Positions 1 to 9,259 are shown, numbered from the stretch's first letter. The stretch: 38,723 bases of DNA from Eubacterium sp. ER2 (GCF_000765215.1 NZ_JPJE01000012.1:1-38723), one strand, 5' to 3'. Numbers and translations: made by a program. Notes: generated from the sequence alone by a model not told the origin.

Positions 1-36
1 TCCTTTATAAGAAAATATGGGAGTTGGCATTTTGGC

Positions 37-73
37 AAAAAGAGTGGTGCTGGAGCTAGGGCTCCAGCACCAC
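37..73 (-). terminator. Rho-independent terminator downstream of ssrA
   Basis: A perfect 13-bp stem (44-56 with 61-73, arm GTGGTGCTGGAGC) has a 4-base loop. On the minus strand it is followed by TC and five T (the A run at 37-41). It lies about 60 bases past the tmRNA 3' end and is the stronger of two hairpins there, so it probably ends the ssrA transcript. Confidence 0.75.
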
Positions 74-90
74 CTTTGTCTACAGTCTGA

Positions 91-112
91 AATGCCTGTA
101 AAAACAGGCATT
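91..112. terminator. Second hairpin between ssrA and its terminator
   Basis: A 9-bp perfect inverted repeat (AATGCCTGT with ACAGGCATT) with a 4-base loop. On the plus strand it is followed by TTTTCCTTT, which would serve a convergent gene entering from the left of the window. On the minus strand only a short T run follows. It may act in both directions or protect the tmRNA 3' trailer. Confidence 0.5.
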
Positions 113-129
113 TTCCTTTACTCCAAAAA

Positions 130-478
130 TGGACCTGGCGGGAATCGAACCCGCGTCCGAAAGCCTTTCCATCAGAGCATCTCCCATCACAGTCATTAGT
201 TTGACATTCCCTCTGCCGGCCGCCTAATGACAGGCTTCCGGTTTCAGTAGCTTCATAAAGTCTTCCATCCCCTCAAAGCTTTGAGGACGAAGTGCTCCGC
301 CTTGTTGAAGCCGGGATCTTAAGCAGCGGATGACCTAAGGCCGACTGCCGCCAAAATTAGGCAGCGTACGCTAATTCTCTATTGTCTGCGTTTATATTTA
401 ATTGGAACTTTTAACGTAGTGTCCCGCTACGGATGGCTTCTCCAACTTCCAAACCCCCGTCGAAACCAGTACAAGCCC
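130..478 (-). ncRNA. ssrA: Transfer-messenger RNA (tmRNA)
   Basis: The RNA rescues stalled ribosomes by acting first as a tRNA-Ala and then as an mRNA for a degradation tag. The 3' end shows the T arm (GGACGCGGGTTCGATTCCCGC) and the 5' part shows ACTGGTTTCGACGGGGG, both hallmarks of one-piece tmRNA. The tag frame at 357-389 encodes ADNRELAYAA followed by TAA; GCA at 389-387 is the probable resume codon, though AAC just before it is possible. The best acceptor stem pairs GGGCUUG (5') with CAGGUCC (3') and leaves A at 130 as discriminator. The next bases are UUUUU, so CCA is not encoded and must be added. A consensus promoter lies about 70 bases upstream, implying a 5' leader removed by processing. 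The partner gene smpB is 2.2 kb upstream. The 5' end is uncertain by one or two bases. Confidence 0.95.
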
Positions 479-556
479 CTGTGTCTGTCAGGCGGCACAC
501 ACTTCTGCCCGCCCTGCGCTGTCTGGTCCGCAGACGTTCTTGTTGCTGTCTAATTT

Positions 557-585
557 ATTATAGTGACCGCCGCCCCGCCTGTCAA
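557..585 (-). promoter_or_regulatory. Consensus sigma-A promoter of ssrA
   Basis: On the minus strand, TTGACA (580-585) and TATAAT (557-562) are separated by exactly 17 bases; both hexamers match the consensus perfectly. Transcription should start near 550, which gives a leader of about 70 bases before the mature tmRNA 5' end. A promoter this strong fits an abundant stable RNA. Confidence 0.9.
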
Positions 586-609
586 GGCTTTCCCCTAAGA
601 AGCGCGCCT

Positions 610-1791
610 CTAAAGGAGGCGAAGGGCCTCCTCCATGGCATCCGCCGCCCTCTCCAGCGTCTCCATGGAGGCCGCACAGGTGATACGCAGATGACCGGGC
701 GCCAGGAAGGCGCTGCCGGGGACCACCGCCACCCGGGCCTTTTCCAGGAGATACTCCGCCAGGGCCAGATCATCCTCTATCTTCTTTCCATTATATTCCC
801 GGCCCATATAATCTGTCACATCCGGCAGCAGATAAAAGGCTCCCTCGCTCTTCCGGCAGCAGATCCCTTCTATGCTGTTCAGCCGCTCATGGAGGAACGC
901 GCAGCGCCTCTCGTACTCTGCCGCCATGTCCCTGACACAGTCCTGGCTGCCCCGAAGAGCCGCTGTCCCGGCCTTCTGGGAAATGGAATTGACGGAGGAG
1001 ATCATCTGGCTCTGGACCACATTGATCGCCTTCACAACTTCCCTCTCCGCAGCCAGATAGCCAAGTCTCCACCCTGTCATGGCGTAGGTCTTGGAAAAGC
1101 TGTTGATCAGCACAGTCCTCCTCCTGGCATCCTCGGACAGGGAGCTGACGCTCACATGCTCCCGTCCTCCGTACACCATGCACTCATAGACCTCATCCGA
1201 TATGATGTAAAACGCATATTTCTCTGCAAGGGCCGCCAGGCCCTCCAGGCTCTCGCGGCTGTACACCGCCCCGGTTGGATTATTGGGTGTGTTGATGATC
1301 ACTGCCTTTGTCTTATCCGTCACTGCCTGCTCGATGTTCTCCAGGTCAAGGCTGAAATCCCCGGCCTCTCTCACGGTTACCGGCACGCCGCCTGCCATCC
1401 GCACCATCTCTGTGTAGCTGACCCAGCAGGGACAGGGAATGATCACCTCATCTCCAGGGTCGCAGAGGGCAAGGAGAGCCGCATAGATACACTGCTTGGC
1501 GCCCGGTCCCACGGTGATCTCATCTGTCCCGTACTGCACATGATTCTCCGCCGCCAGCTTATCAGCTATGGCCTCTCTTAACTCCAGCGTGCCCATGACC
1601 GGCGTATACTTTGTAAATCCTTCTTCCATGGCCCGCCTGGCTGCCTGGCAGATATGCGCCGGCGTATCAAAATCGGGCTCACCCACATTGAGCCCGATGA
1701 CAGGGATCCCCTCCCTCTTCATTACAGTTATGCGCGTTGTCAGCTCCACCGTACTGGACGGCTCTACTTCCTGTATCCTCTTAGAAATCAT
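610..1791 (-). CDS. Class I pyridoxal-phosphate aminotransferase (aspartate aminotransferase-like)
   Basis: The 393-residue product matches fold-type I aminotransferases of the aspartate/aromatic group, cytosolic PLP enzymes that move amino groups between amino acids and 2-oxo acids. Seen in the sequence: GLNVGEPDFDTP near residue 33, NNPTG at 170-174, SDEVYE at 198-203, SFSKTYAMTGWRLGY at 231-245 with K234 as the PLP Schiff-base lysine, and LRIT with R369 near the C-terminus as the expected substrate-carboxylate arginine. The start at 1791 is chosen because GAGAGGAAG sits just upstream; a longer reading frame to 1830 would have no such site and would run into the -10 box of its own promoter. 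It has its own promoter and lies between smpB's operon and ssrA. The exact substrate cannot be told from sequence. Confidence 0.9.
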   Translation of the reverse strand: MISKRIQEVEPSSTVELTTRITVMKREGIPVIGLNVGEPDFDTPAHICQAARRAMEEGFTKYTPVMGTLELREAIADKLAAENHVQYGTDEITVGPGAKQCIYAALLALCDPGDEVIIPCPCWVSYTEMVRMAGGVPVTVREAGDFSLDLENIEQAVTDKTKAVIINTPNNPTGAVYSRESLEGLAALAEKYAFYIISDEVYECMVYGGREHVSVSSLSEDARRRTVLINSFSKTYAMTGWRLGYLAAEREVVKAINVVQSQMISSVNSISQKAGTAALRGSQDCVRDMAAEYERRCAFLHERLNSIEGICCRKSEGAFYLLPDVTDYMGREYNGKKIEDDLALAEYLLEKARVAVVPGSAFLAPGHLRITCAASMETLERAADAMEEALRLL

Positions 1792-1821
1792 ATGTTCTTC
1801 CTCTCTTTTTCCATATGATCT

Positions 1822-1850
1822 ATTATACATCCACTTTATCGCTTTATCAA
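1822..1850 (-). promoter_or_regulatory. Promoter of the aminotransferase gene
   Basis: TTGATA (1845-1850) and TATAAT (1822-1827) on the minus strand with a 17-base spacer. It lies 31 bases upstream of the start codon chosen at 1791. Confidence 0.75.
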
Positions 1851-1881
1851 GATAAATTATTCAATCACACCTGGATGCATA

Positions 1882-2352
1882 CTAGAGTATTTTGAAAGCC
1901 CCCGCAACGGGCAGCTCCCTTTTCACACCCCGGCAGGCATCCACAATGCCCACGATCATAAGGATGAAGCACACAAGGCCCAGGATGCCGCCTGCCATCT
2001 CAAGAGGCCAGACGGAGAAGAGCGAAAAGCCCAGAAAGCTGTCTCCGGACAGTATGTCTGCCAGAAGGCTCCCGATCCATATCACAAGTCCCTGATTGAT
2101 GTGGTGCCTCAGATACTCTGAGTTTTTATTTCCTGCAAGGAGAGGCACCAGGACTAGGATTCCTATGTAAGACAGAACCGCCATCACTTTGTTCGCCTTC
2201 ACATCCTCCGGATGAAAAGTCCCCTCCCTCGGCTGGTCATAAGGCCCCTGCTGATCGTACTGTCCCTGACCCAGAGGGATCTCGCCCCCGCAGTATGGGC
2301 AGTACCGTATCCCGTCATCCACCTTTGCTCCGCACTTCACACAATATGCCAT
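1882..2352 (-). CDS. Zinc-ribbon membrane protein, DUF4870/Tic20-like
   Basis: A 156-residue protein. The N-terminus is a zinc ribbon with two CxxC knuckles (C4/C7 and C18/C21), followed by a Gln/Pro/Gly-rich linker (residues 27-45). The rest resembles the DUF4870 membrane domain: hydrophobic segments near 56-73, 88-101 and 118-139, with the typical short loop between helices containing YLRHHINQG. The function of this family is not established. The start lies 1 base from the stop of the 88-aa gene upstream, so the two are probably translated from one transcript together with smpB. Confidence 0.75.
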   Translation of the reverse strand: MAYCVKCGAKVDDGIRYCPYCGGEIPLGQGQYDQQGPYDQPREGTFHPEDVKANKVMAVLSYIGILVLVPLLAGNKNSEYLRHHINQGLVIWIGSLLADILSGDSFLGFSLFSVWPLEMAGGILGLVCFILMIVGIVDACRGVKRELPVAGAFKIL

Positions 2353-2353
2353 C

Positions 2354-2620
2354 TTATTTTCCTCCTATGTGCACCGGCTTTTTCTCGTCCTCCAATCCCA
2401 GGATCTCCGCAAGGACTTCAATGATGATCTCATTGGTGCAGGACTTGATGTAGCCCATCATGTGAAGGGAGATCTCATCCTGCCGCTGCGCTTCTGTCAG
2501 CTCTGTCTTCGCGTTCGTCTCCTGGATGAGCTGGATGAGCTGAGGCGTCAGCTCCTCATACGTCTCGATCGTCGTCTGGGAGACCAGTTTCCTAAGTTCC
2601 TCTTTACTCACAGGTACCAT
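2354..2620 (-). CDS. Small helical protein of unknown function
   Basis: An 88-residue, mostly alpha-helical, Gln/Glu/Thr-rich protein that I do not recognise. It has no signal peptide or membrane segment. An AGGAGG site precedes the start with normal spacing, which supports it as a real gene. It sits 18 bases after smpB and 1 base before the zinc-ribbon gene, so it is probably cotranscribed with rnr-smpB. A role linked to RNA metabolism would be a guess from position only. Confidence 0.7.
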   Translation of the reverse strand: MVPVSKEELRKLVSQTTIETYEELTPQLIQLIQETNAKTELTEAQRQDEISLHMMGYIKSCTNEIIIEVLAEILGLEDEKKPVHIGGK

Positions 2621-2638
2621 ATCGTTTCCTCCTATATC

Positions 2639-3112
2639 CTATCCGAAGTTTCGCACCTTAAATTCCCGTTCTGCCTCTCTCTTCTGGTCCTTCTTGGCAA
2701 TATCCTGCCTCTTGTCGTAGAGTTTCTTACCCCTGGCAAGACCGATCTCCACTTTCACAAGGCTGCCTTTAAAATAAACCTTTAGAGGCACAATGGCAAT
2801 CCCCTTCTCCTTCATCTTCCCTGTCATCTTGTTGATCTCCGACTTGTGGAGAAGGAGCTTTCGCACCCGCAGCGGATCTTTGTTGAAAATATTCCCCTTC
2901 TCATAGGGGCTGATGTGCATGCCGTAGATCCAGACTTCCCCGTTCTCAATGCGGATAAATGACTCCTTGATGCTGCATTTTCCCATGCGCAGGGATTTGA
3001 CTTCCGTCCCCGCCAGAGAAATGCCGGCCTCATAGGTATCCAGTATAAAATAATCGTGATATGCCTTTTTATTGTTGGCAATCATCTTCCCGTCTGTCTT
3101 CTTTTTCGCCAT
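2639..3112 (-). CDS. smpB: SsrA-binding protein SmpB
   Basis: A 157-residue protein of usual SmpB length. SmpB binds the tRNA-like part of tmRNA and places it in the A site of stalled ribosomes. Family signatures: [30 protein letters not shown] near the N-terminus, KLLLHKSEI in the middle, and the basic tail [26 protein letters not shown] that enters the mRNA channel. The start at 3112 is backed by AAGGAGAG 7 bases upstream. This makes the gene overlap the end of rnr by 44 bases in another frame, an unusually long overlap that suggests translational coupling. A start at codon 10 would still overlap and has no good ribosome binding site. Confidence 0.95.
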   Translation of the reverse strand: MAKKKTDGKMIANNKKAYHDYFILDTYEAGISLAGTEVKSLRMGKCSIKESFIRIENGEVWIYGMHISPYEKGNIFNKDPLRVRKLLLHKSEINKMTGKMKEKGIAIVPLKVYFKGSLVKVEIGLARGKKLYDKRQDIAKKDQKREAEREFKVRNFG

Positions 3113-5270
3113 CTTCCGGCTCTCCTTCCTTCACGATCTCAAAATCTATCGTCCTTTGCAGACAGTCCGCCCCGGTCACCTTCACCCGGATCTCCTGGCC
3201 CAGCTTGTAGACCCGGCCCGTGTGGCTGCCCACCATCTCATATCGATCCTCATAATATTCATAGTGATCATCACTCATGGCTGTCACGTGGACCAGACCC
3301 TCCACTGTGTTGGGCAGCTCCACGTACATGCCCCATTTGGTGATACTGGAGACTACCCCGTCGAAGACCTGTCCAATGTGCTGCGACATGTACTCCGCCT
3401 TTTTCAGCTTCACGGTCTCCCGCTCCGCCTCCTCTGCCCGGCGCTCTGTCTGGCTGGTCTGCTTTGCCACCTCAGGCAGGATCTTTTCGTAGTGCTCCAT
3501 CTTCTTCCCGTTCAGCCGTCCCCGCAGGTCATCCTTGATGATCCGGTGGATCTGGAGATCCGGATACCGCCTGATGGGGGATGTAAAATGGGCATAATAC
3601 TTGGCGGCCAGGCCAAAATGCCCGGTATTTTCCGGCGTGTACTTTGCCTGCTTCATGGAGCGCAGGGCCAGCCGGCTGATAAGAGCCTCCTGGGGCGTGC
3701 CCTCGATCTTGCCCATGAGTTTCTGTATTTCCATAGGCTGCACTTTCTGGCTGCCGATGTGCATGGTGTAGCCAAAATTGTTGATAAAGGCCGCCAGGGT
3801 CTTCATCTTATCTTCATCCGGCGCCTCGTGAGTCCTGTAGAGAAAAGGCACTTCCCTCCAGAAATACTCCTCCGCCACGGTCTCATTTGCCAGCAGCATA
3901 AAATCCTCGATCAGCCGTGTGGCCGCATTTCTCTCGTAGGGCCTGATCTCCACCGGCCGGCCTTTCTCGTCCAGGATCAACTTGGCCTCCGGAAAATCAA
4001 AATCAATGGAGCCTCTCCTGTGTCTTCTGTCCCTGAGTATGCCGGAGAGCTCGGCCATCTGCGTGAGCATGGGCACTACGTCCTGATATTTTTCTATCGC
4101 CTCCGGGTCCTCCCCTTTAAGTATCCTGCTGACTCCTGTGTAGCTCATCCGGTGATCTACCCGGATCACGGTCTCCGCGATCTCGTGGTCTGTCACATCG
4201 CCGTTCTCATCGATGGTCATGATGCAGCTTAAGGCCAGACGGTCCTCCCCCGCATTCAGGGAGCAGATTCCGTTGGACAGGCGGTGGGGCAGCATGGGGA
4301 TCACCCGGTCTGCCAGGTACACGCTCGTCCCCCTGTTTTTCGCCTCCCGATCCAGGGCGCTCCCCTCCTGCACGTAGTTGGCCACATCCGCGATATGGAC
4401 GCCCAGCACATACCGGCCGCCCTCCTTTGTCAGGGAGACAGCGTCGTCCAGATCCTTGGCGTCCTCCCCGTCTATGGTGACCATCTGCCAGTCTCTTATA
4501 TCTTTCCGGCCCGCCATATCCGCTTCGCTGATATGGTCCGGAACCCGGCCTGCCTGATTCAGAACTTTTTCCGGGAACTCACAGGGCAGATCGCTCCCCC
4601 GCACAATGGACATAATGTCCACTCCGGGGTCATTGACATGCCCCAGGATCTCCGTGATCTTTCCCTCCGGCTTCCTTCCCGGTCCGCCGTAGGAAGTCAG
4701 TTCCACAACCACCTTATGTCCGTCCACGGCTCCTCCGTCTTTCCCCTCCGGAATGAACACATCTTCCAGAAAACGCCGGTTGTCCGGGATGACAAAGCCG
4801 TAGTTCTTCTTCTTTGTCTTTTCGTAGAGACCCACCAGGGTGGTCATCCCCCTGGACAGGATCTTTACGACACGTCCCTCCTGCCGCTGCCTGTGGCCGT
4901 CTCTTCTGTGGCTTCCGTCCCGTGTCAGCGCCACTTCTACCGTGTCGCCGTGGAATGCGCCGCCCGTGTCATCTTCGCCGATGAAGATATCCTCCTCCCG
5001 GCCTTCCACAGTGACGAATCCAAATCCTCTGGGATGAGCCTGGTACACGCCGATGAGTGTCTGCGCCTCTCCTTTGCAGTATTTTCCCTTTTTGCTGACG
5101 TAGATCTTCCCCTCATCTACCAGACTGTCCAGCACTTCTTTAAGCTCCCTTCTCTGCTCTTTCGACACCTGGAGCAGTGCTGCCATCTCCTTTTGTTTCA
5201 TGGGTATATAGAAATCATCACAGATAAATTCATAGATGATCTTCTTTCTCTTCTCAAATGTCCCGTCCAT
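3069..5270 (-). CDS. rnr: Ribonuclease R
   Basis: A 733-residue 3'-5' exoribonuclease of the RNB/RNase II family. It degrades structured RNA and, with tmRNA-SmpB, the mRNAs of stalled ribosomes. Domain order: N-terminal helix-turn-helix (about 1-65), cold-shock domains (about 70-230), RNB catalytic domain beginning with [14 protein letters not shown] (265-278, catalytic acidic cluster), and a C-terminal S1 domain (about 640-715) followed by a short acidic tail. The ATG is preceded by GAAGGGAAG. The gene order secG-rnr-smpB-ssrA is a well known conserved cluster in Gram-positive bacteria. No clear promoter is visible directly upstream, so part of its transcription may come from secG read-through. 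Confidence 0.95.
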   Translation of the reverse strand: MDGTFEKRKKIIYEFICDDFYIPMKQKEMAALLQVSKEQRRELKEVLDSLVDEGKIYVSKKGKYCKGEAQTLIGVYQAHPRGFGFVTVEGREEDIFIGEDDTGGAFHGDTVEVALTRDGSHRRDGHRQRQEGRVVKILSRGMTTLVGLYEKTKKKNYGFVIPDNRRFLEDVFIPEGKDGGAVDGHKVVVELTSYGGPGRKPEGKITEILGHVNDPGVDIMSIVRGSDLPCEFPEKVLNQAGRVPDHISEADMAGRKDIRDWQMVTIDGEDAKDLDDAVSLTKEGGRYVLGVHIADVANYVQEGSALDREAKNRGTSVYLADRVIPMLPHRLSNGICSLNAGEDRLALSCIMTIDENGDVTDHEIAETVIRVDHRMSYTGVSRILKGEDPEAIEKYQDVVPMLTQMAELSGILRDRRHRRGSIDFDFPEAKLILDEKGRPVEIRPYERNAATRLIEDFMLLANETVAEEYFWREVPFLYRTHEAPDEDKMKTLAAFINNFGYTMHIGSQKVQPMEIQKLMGKIEGTPQEALISRLALRSMKQAKYTPENTGHFGLAAKYYAHFTSPIRRYPDLQIHRIIKDDLRGRLNGKKMEHYEKILPEVAKQTSQTERRAEEAERETVKLKKAEYMSQHIGQVFDGVVSSITKWGMYVELPNTVEGLVHVTAMSDDHYEYYEDRYEMVGSHTGRVYKLGQEIRVKVTGADCLQRTIDFEIVKEGEPEDGEKEDRREDDCQQ

Positions 5271-5315
5271 CTCATCACTTCCCTTCTGTCGTAAGTGTGC
5301 CCCCGCACAGGGCTT

Positions 5316-5355
5316 TTATTCTGCGCAGGAGGCCGCTGCCTTTCCCGCAGAATAA
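5316..5355. repeat. Inverted repeat in the rnr leader
   Basis: A 10-bp perfect inverted repeat (TTATTCTGCG at 5316-5325, CGCAGAATAA at 5346-5355) with a 20-base GC-rich loop. It lies between the secG terminator and rnr. No T run follows in either direction, so it is not a clear terminator. It could structure the rnr 5' leader. Confidence 0.5.
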
Positions 5356-5392
5356 AAAAAGAACACTCCCGTCTATGCAAACAAGAGTGTTC
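5354..5392 (-). terminator. Rho-independent terminator of secG
   Basis: An 8-bp stem (GAACACTC 5361-5368, GAGTGTTC 5385-5392) is followed on the minus strand by seven T (A run 5354-5360). It begins about 20 bases after the secG stop codon. Confidence 0.8.
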
Positions 5393-5413
5393 CGCTTTTG
5401 TACGTTTCCCGTT

Positions 5414-5656
5414 TTACGCAAATACCTGCATGTTCAGGACTGCTGCCAGAACAATAAAAAGAATGGCAAGGAACTTGGTAGACTTCACAAGCGCCCCTTC
5501 CATGGAACGTCCTTTATTCTGGCCCCAGTATGTGTCGGCCATGCCTCCGATCGTTCCCAGTCCTGCCTGCTTGCCCTCCTGCATCAGAATAATGATTGTG
5601 AGTGCAATACAGTCTATAGCAAATATGATCATTAAAACCACTTTTAAAATTTCCAC
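5414..5656 (-). CDS. secG: Protein translocase subunit SecG
   Basis: An 80-residue integral membrane protein of the SecYEG channel, which helps SecA-driven export. Two hydrophobic segments flank the SecG signature LMQEGKQAGLGTIGGMADTYWGQNKGRSMEGAL. The start is a GTG at 5656 giving VEILKVV (read as Met), 8 bases after AGGAGG. The longer frame to an upstream ATG would begin inside the promoter and is not used. It has its own promoter and terminator. Its position ahead of rnr-smpB-ssrA is typical for Firmicutes. Confidence 0.93.
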   Translation of the reverse strand: MEILKVVLMIIFAIDCIALTIIILMQEGKQAGLGTIGGMADTYWGQNKGRSMEGALVKSTKFLAILFIVLAAVLNMQVFA

Positions 5657-5687
5657 CGTTAACACCTCCTGCGGATAAACCACATTT

Positions 5688-5716
5688 ATTCTAGCACAAG
5701 GCGCTCCGTATGGCAA
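5688..5716 (-). promoter_or_regulatory. Promoter of secG
   Basis: TTGCCA (5711-5716) and TAGAAT (5688-5693) on the minus strand, 17 bases apart. The -35 box lies only about 9 bases after the stop of the upstream LysR gene. Confidence 0.75.
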
Positions 5717-5725
5717 GGGATTTTT

Positions 5726-6631
5726 TTACATCTGTAAAGGTCCTGCCCCGCTCCCCGCCATCTCATCCAGCAGTTCCATATACTGGCCTGCAAAGAGGCT
5801 GTTCTTCCTCCATATGAACGTAAAGTCGTGATACCGCGGAAAACCTTCCAGGCTGACCTGAACCAGGGAGCCTCTCTCCAGCTCTCCTCGCACCGCCGCC
5901 TCGTAGAGAAAGGCGATCCCGCCTCCGCCTTCCGCCATCATTTTGATGGCCCCCATGTTGCTGATCTCCACCACGTTGGCGAAATCTCCGATTCCCCAGC
6001 CTTCCTCCGAGAGGGCTCTCTCCAGTACTTCCCTTGTGCCGGAGCCCGGCTCCCTGGTGATCAGTGTGTTGGAGAAAAGATCCTGAAAACTCCGGGGCTT
6101 CTCTTGGGGCTGCAGAAATCCGGGCGCACAGACTCCCAGGTACTGTTCCCGACGGAAAGTCCGGAAATCATAGTCCCTCTTCTCAAAAAATCCCTCCACC
6201 AGGGCAAAATCTATCTCCCCTCGGTCCAGCTTTCCCAGAAGCTCTTCCGTATTGGCAATGGAAAGACGTATCCTGGTCGCCGGATGCCTGCGGATGTAGG
6301 ATGCCAGGTATCTCCCGATCACGTACTCTCCGATGGTCATAGTGACGCCGAAGATCAGCTGTCTTTCCCCCGCCTTCTCCTCGTCAAACATCCGCCGCAG
6401 CGCCATGTCATCGTGCTTCATGGTGGTCACAGCCCCCAAAAGCCGGCGCCCCTCCCCGGTGAGGCTGATCTTCTTGCCCTGAAAGGAAAAGAGCTGGATC
6501 CCGTATTCTTTTTCAATGAAATGGATATGCTGGGTGACAGCCGGCTGGGTGATGTGCAGCTCCCGGGCTGCCTTTGTAAAATTCATATGCCTGCACACCG
6601 CTAAAAACGTATCCATCCTGAAATCAAGCAT
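5726..6631 (-). CDS. LysR-family transcriptional regulator
   Basis: A 301-residue LysR regulator. The N-terminal winged helix-turn-helix (about 5-62) contains FLAVCRHMNFTKAARELHITQPAVTQHI; the remainder is a periplasmic-binding-like effector domain. The start at 6631 is chosen for AAGGAGGGAG upstream; a frame to 6667 lacks this. It is divergent from the YeiH-type transporter, the same arrangement as yeiE/yeiH in enterobacteria, so it most likely controls that gene and itself from the shared intergenic region. The effector is unknown; by analogy it may be a sulfur compound. Confidence 0.88.
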   Translation of the reverse strand: MLDFRMDTFLAVCRHMNFTKAARELHITQPAVTQHIHFIEKEYGIQLFSFQGKKISLTGEGRRLLGAVTTMKHDDMALRRMFDEEKAGERQLIFGVTMTIGEYVIGRYLASYIRRHPATRIRLSIANTEELLGKLDRGEIDFALVEGFFEKRDYDFRTFRREQYLGVCAPGFLQPQEKPRSFQDLFSNTLITREPGSGTREVLERALSEEGWGIGDFANVVEISNMGAIKMMAEGGGGIAFLYEAAVRGELERGSLVQVSLEGFPRYHDFTFIWRKNSLFAGQYMELLDEMAGSGAGPLQM

Positions 6632-6782
6632 AAGCTCCCTCCTTCTTCCCATTCCGCAGCAATTCAATAAATTTATTTTATTATATCATAATTTATTATA
6701 ATTTTACATTATTATTTCTCCGTGCTAGATTTATTGGCAGGCACATAAACAAAAAGACATCCAAAAAGAAAAGAGGTTTATC
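6632..6782. promoter_or_regulatory. Divergent control region between the LysR gene and the yeiH-like gene
   Basis: This 151-base region is very AT-rich compared with its neighbours and contains overlapping A/T dyads around 6666-6715, including AATAAATTTATT and ATAATTTATTAT, as expected for LysR T-N11-A type sites. TATAAT-like boxes exist on both strands (on the minus strand near 6685-6690 and on the plus strand near 6696-6701), but no -35 boxes stand out. Confidence 0.55.
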
Positions 6783-7817
6783 ATGGAATTTTTCAGCAAA
6801 AATACAAAAGGGCTCCTGCTCTGTCTCGTCATCGCGGTTCCTGCCTGGTTCGCAGGGCTCGCCTTCCCCGTCATCGGCGGTCCGGTCATCGCCATCATCC
6901 TGGGCATGATCGTCACACTTTTTATCAAGGACAAATCCGCCTTCCAGGACGGCATAAACTACTGCTCCAAGAAAGTCCTGCAGTATGCGGTCATCCTCCT
7001 GGGCTTTGGCCTGAACCTGTCGGTGATCCTGGAGACCGGGCGCCAGTCCCTCCCCATCATCATCTGCACCATCACCACGTCCCTTGTCATTGCCTTTGTC
7101 CTGAGCAAGGTAATGCACATCCCGGGAAAGATCTCCACCCTTGTAGGTGTAGGTTCCTCCATCTGCGGGGGATCGGCCATCGCAGCCACCGCCCCGGTCA
7201 TTGACGCAGACGATGAGGAAGTGGCCCAGGCCATCTCCGTGATCTTCTTCTTCAATGTACTGGCAGCTGTCCTCTTCCCCCACTTCGGAAATCTGCTGGG
7301 CTTTTCCCAGACAAGCGGGGAGGCCTTCGGCATCTTCGCCGGCACGGCCATCAACGACACCTCCTCCGTGACAGCGGCAGCTTCCACCTGGGACACCATG
7401 TTCGGCCTGGGGAGCGCCACCCTGGACAAGGCAGTCACCGTAAAACTGACCCGCACCCTGGCCATCATCCCCATCACTCTGGTGCTGGCATTTTACCGCG
7501 CAAAAAAGGAAAAATCTTCCGCAGGCAGCTCGGTCAGCCTGAAGAAGATCTTCCCCTTCTTTATCATTTATTTTGTCATTGCATCCGTCATCACCACCGC
7601 AGCCACAAGCCTGGCCGGTGTGTCGGCGGACTTCTTCTCACCGCTCAAAGAGATGAGTAAGTTCTTTATCGTCCTGGCCATGGCAGCCATCGGCCTGGGC
7701 ACCAACATTGTCAAGCTGGTCAAAACCGGCGGAAAACCTATCCTCCTGGGGCTGTGCTGCTGGATCGGCATCACTGCCGTCAGCCTTGTGCTGCAGCACA
7801 TACTGGGCATCTGGTAG
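6783..7817 (+). CDS. YeiH-family putative sulfate exporter
   Basis: A 344-residue polytopic membrane protein of the YeiH/UPF0324 family, with about ten hydrophobic segments. Family signatures: [19 protein letters not shown] near residue 120 and [19 protein letters not shown] near residue 185. Members are annotated as sulfate exporters, but this is poorly tested. GAGG precedes the ATG. It is the only plus-strand gene in the first 34 kb and is divergent from the LysR regulator. Its stop is 1 base from the enolase stop (convergent), and no terminator separates them. Confidence 0.87.
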   Translation: MEFFSKNTKGLLLCLVIAVPAWFAGLAFPVIGGPVIAIILGMIVTLFIKDKSAFQDGINYCSKKVLQYAVILLGFGLNLSVILETGRQSLPIIICTITTSLVIAFVLSKVMHIPGKISTLVGVGSSICGGSAIAATAPVIDADDEEVAQAISVIFFFNVLAAVLFPHFGNLLGFSQTSGEAFGIFAGTAINDTSSVTAAASTWDTMFGLGSATLDKAVTVKLTRTLAIIPITLVLAFYRAKKEKSSAGSSVSLKKIFPFFIIYFVIASVITTAATSLAGVSADFFSPLKEMSKFFIVLAMAAIGLGTNIVKLVKTGGKPILLGLCCWIGITAVSLVLQHILGIW

Positions 7818-7818
7818 G

Positions 7819-9111
7819 TCAGACGCCGTACCTGGCGGCCATCCCCAGCCTCTCCTCAATGCGCAGGAGCTGGTTGTACTTGGCGGTCCGCTCTGCCCGG
7901 CAGGGCGCCCCTGTCTTGATCTGGCCGGCATTGAAGGCAACTGCGATATCCGCGATCATGGCGTCTTCCGTCTCCCCGGAGCGGTGGGATATGATGGTCC
8001 TGTAGCCTGCGCTGCGGGCCGTCTCTATGGCATCAAAGGCCTCTGTGAGGGTTCCGATCTGGTTGACCTTGATGAGAATGGCGTTTGCCACATCACGGTC
8101 AATACCCTTGCGGAGCCTTTTTGTATTTGTCACAAAAAGGTCATCCCCCACCAGCTGCATATCCCGCTCCAGCCGGGCAGTCAAAAGCTCCCAACCGTCC
8201 CAGTCTTCCTCGTCCAGGGGATCCTCGATGGACACCACCGGATAGTCGCTGGCCAGCTCTTCATAGTAGTCGATCAGCTCTTCCACAGACCGGGTTACCT
8301 TGTAGCCGTGCTTGCGGCTCTCACCGTCAAACACATACTTCTTCAGTTTTCTGTCATACAGCTCCGAGGCGGCCACGTCCAGGGCGATGCGCACATCCTC
8401 CCCGGGGATATAGCCTGCCAGCTGGACGGCCTCTGTTATAAAGCCAAGGACCTCCCCGGCATCTTTCATATCCGGGGCAAATCCACCCTCGTCCCCCACC
8501 GCTGTACTGTATCCGTGTTTGTTCAGCAGCCCTTTCAGATGCTGGTACACTTCCGCGCACATGCGCAGCCCCTCCTTAAAGCAGCAGGCGCCGCAGGGCA
8601 TGATCATAAATTCCTGTATATCTATCGTGTTGTCCGCATGCCGTCCCCCGTTTATGATGTTCATCATAGGGACAGGCAGAGTTCTGGCGTGAACTCCTCC
8701 AAGGTAGGCGTACAGCGGCTGCCCTAAGGCCTGCGCGGCGGCTCTGGCGGCCGCCATGGACACCCCCAGCATGGCGTTGGCTCCCAGATTTCTTTTATTT
8801 TCTGTGCCATCCAGACGGGTGAGCAGCTGATCGATCTGGATCTGCTCCAATACATTTTTCCCTACCAGCTCCGGGGCGATCCTGGCGTTCACATTGTCTG
8901 CCGCCTGCTCTACGCCTTTTCCCCCGTAGCGCTCCTCCTGATCCCGCAGTTCCACTGCCTCATACTGTCCGGTAGAGGCCCCCGACGGGACGCTGGCCCT
9001 GCCCACATATTTCCCGTCTGCAAGGACTTCCACCTCTATCGTTGGATTTCCTCTGGAGTCGAGGATTTCTCTCGCGTACACGTCTGTGATCGGTAAATAC
9101 TGATACAACAT
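7819..9111 (-). CDS. eno: Enolase
   Basis: A 430-residue phosphopyruvate hydratase (2-phosphoglycerate to phosphoenolpyruvate). Key residues: the DSRGNPT loop (18-24), SGAST (43-47), GGRHADN with H158, the general acid/base E208 in GDEGG, metal ligands D245, E296 and D323, catalytic K348 in ILIKVNQ, and SHRSGETED (375-383). The C-terminus has the [10 protein letters not shown]...[16 protein letters not shown] pattern of true enolases. The start at 9111 follows AAGGAGGAG; an upstream frame to 9147 is not needed. A terminator hairpin of glmM lies just upstream. Confidence 0.95.
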   Translation of the reverse strand: MLYQYLPITDVYAREILDSRGNPTIEVEVLADGKYVGRASVPSGASTGQYEAVELRDQEERYGGKGVEQAADNVNARIAPELVGKNVLEQIQIDQLLTRLDGTENKRNLGANAMLGVSMAAARAAAQALGQPLYAYLGGVHARTLPVPMMNIINGGRHADNTIDIQEFMIMPCGACCFKEGLRMCAEVYQHLKGLLNKHGYSTAVGDEGGFAPDMKDAGEVLGFITEAVQLAGYIPGEDVRIALDVAASELYDRKLKKYVFDGESRKHGYKVTRSVEELIDYYEELASDYPVVSIEDPLDEEDWDGWELLTARLERDMQLVGDDLFVTNTKRLRKGIDRDVANAILIKVNQIGTLTEAFDAIETARSAGYRTIISHRSGETEDAMIADIAVAFNAGQIKTGAPCRAERTAKYNQLLRIEERLGMAARYGV

Positions 9112-9181
9112 CCTGCTCCTCCTTCTTGTCTTCATCTTAAAATTCATTCAGTCGAAATTTAGTATATCCGTTTTCACAGAC

Positions 9182-9212
9182 GAAAATGCGCCGCACAAAA
9201 TGTGCGGCGCAT
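9182..9212 (-). terminator. Terminator of glmM
   Basis: A perfect 12-bp stem (ATGCGCCGCACA with TGTGCGGCGCAT, 9186-9212) has a 3-base loop. On the minus strand the T's that follow are TTTTCGTC; on the plus strand CTTTTC follows. It lies 50 bases after the glmM stop and upstream of eno. Confidence 0.75.
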
Positions 9213-9259
9213 CTTTTCTCATACGTATCTTTTCTTTTCGTGTCTTTCTCTTTCGGAAA

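Noticed and set aside
433-1581. A 382-codon open frame on the plus strand.
   Set aside because: It runs antisense over the clear aminotransferase gene and starts inside tmRNA; its product is Pro/Leu/His-rich with no family pattern and no ribosome binding site.
3072-5294. Two long plus-strand frames of 386 and 336 codons.
   Set aside because: Both are antisense to RNase R, whose motifs and start are unambiguous.
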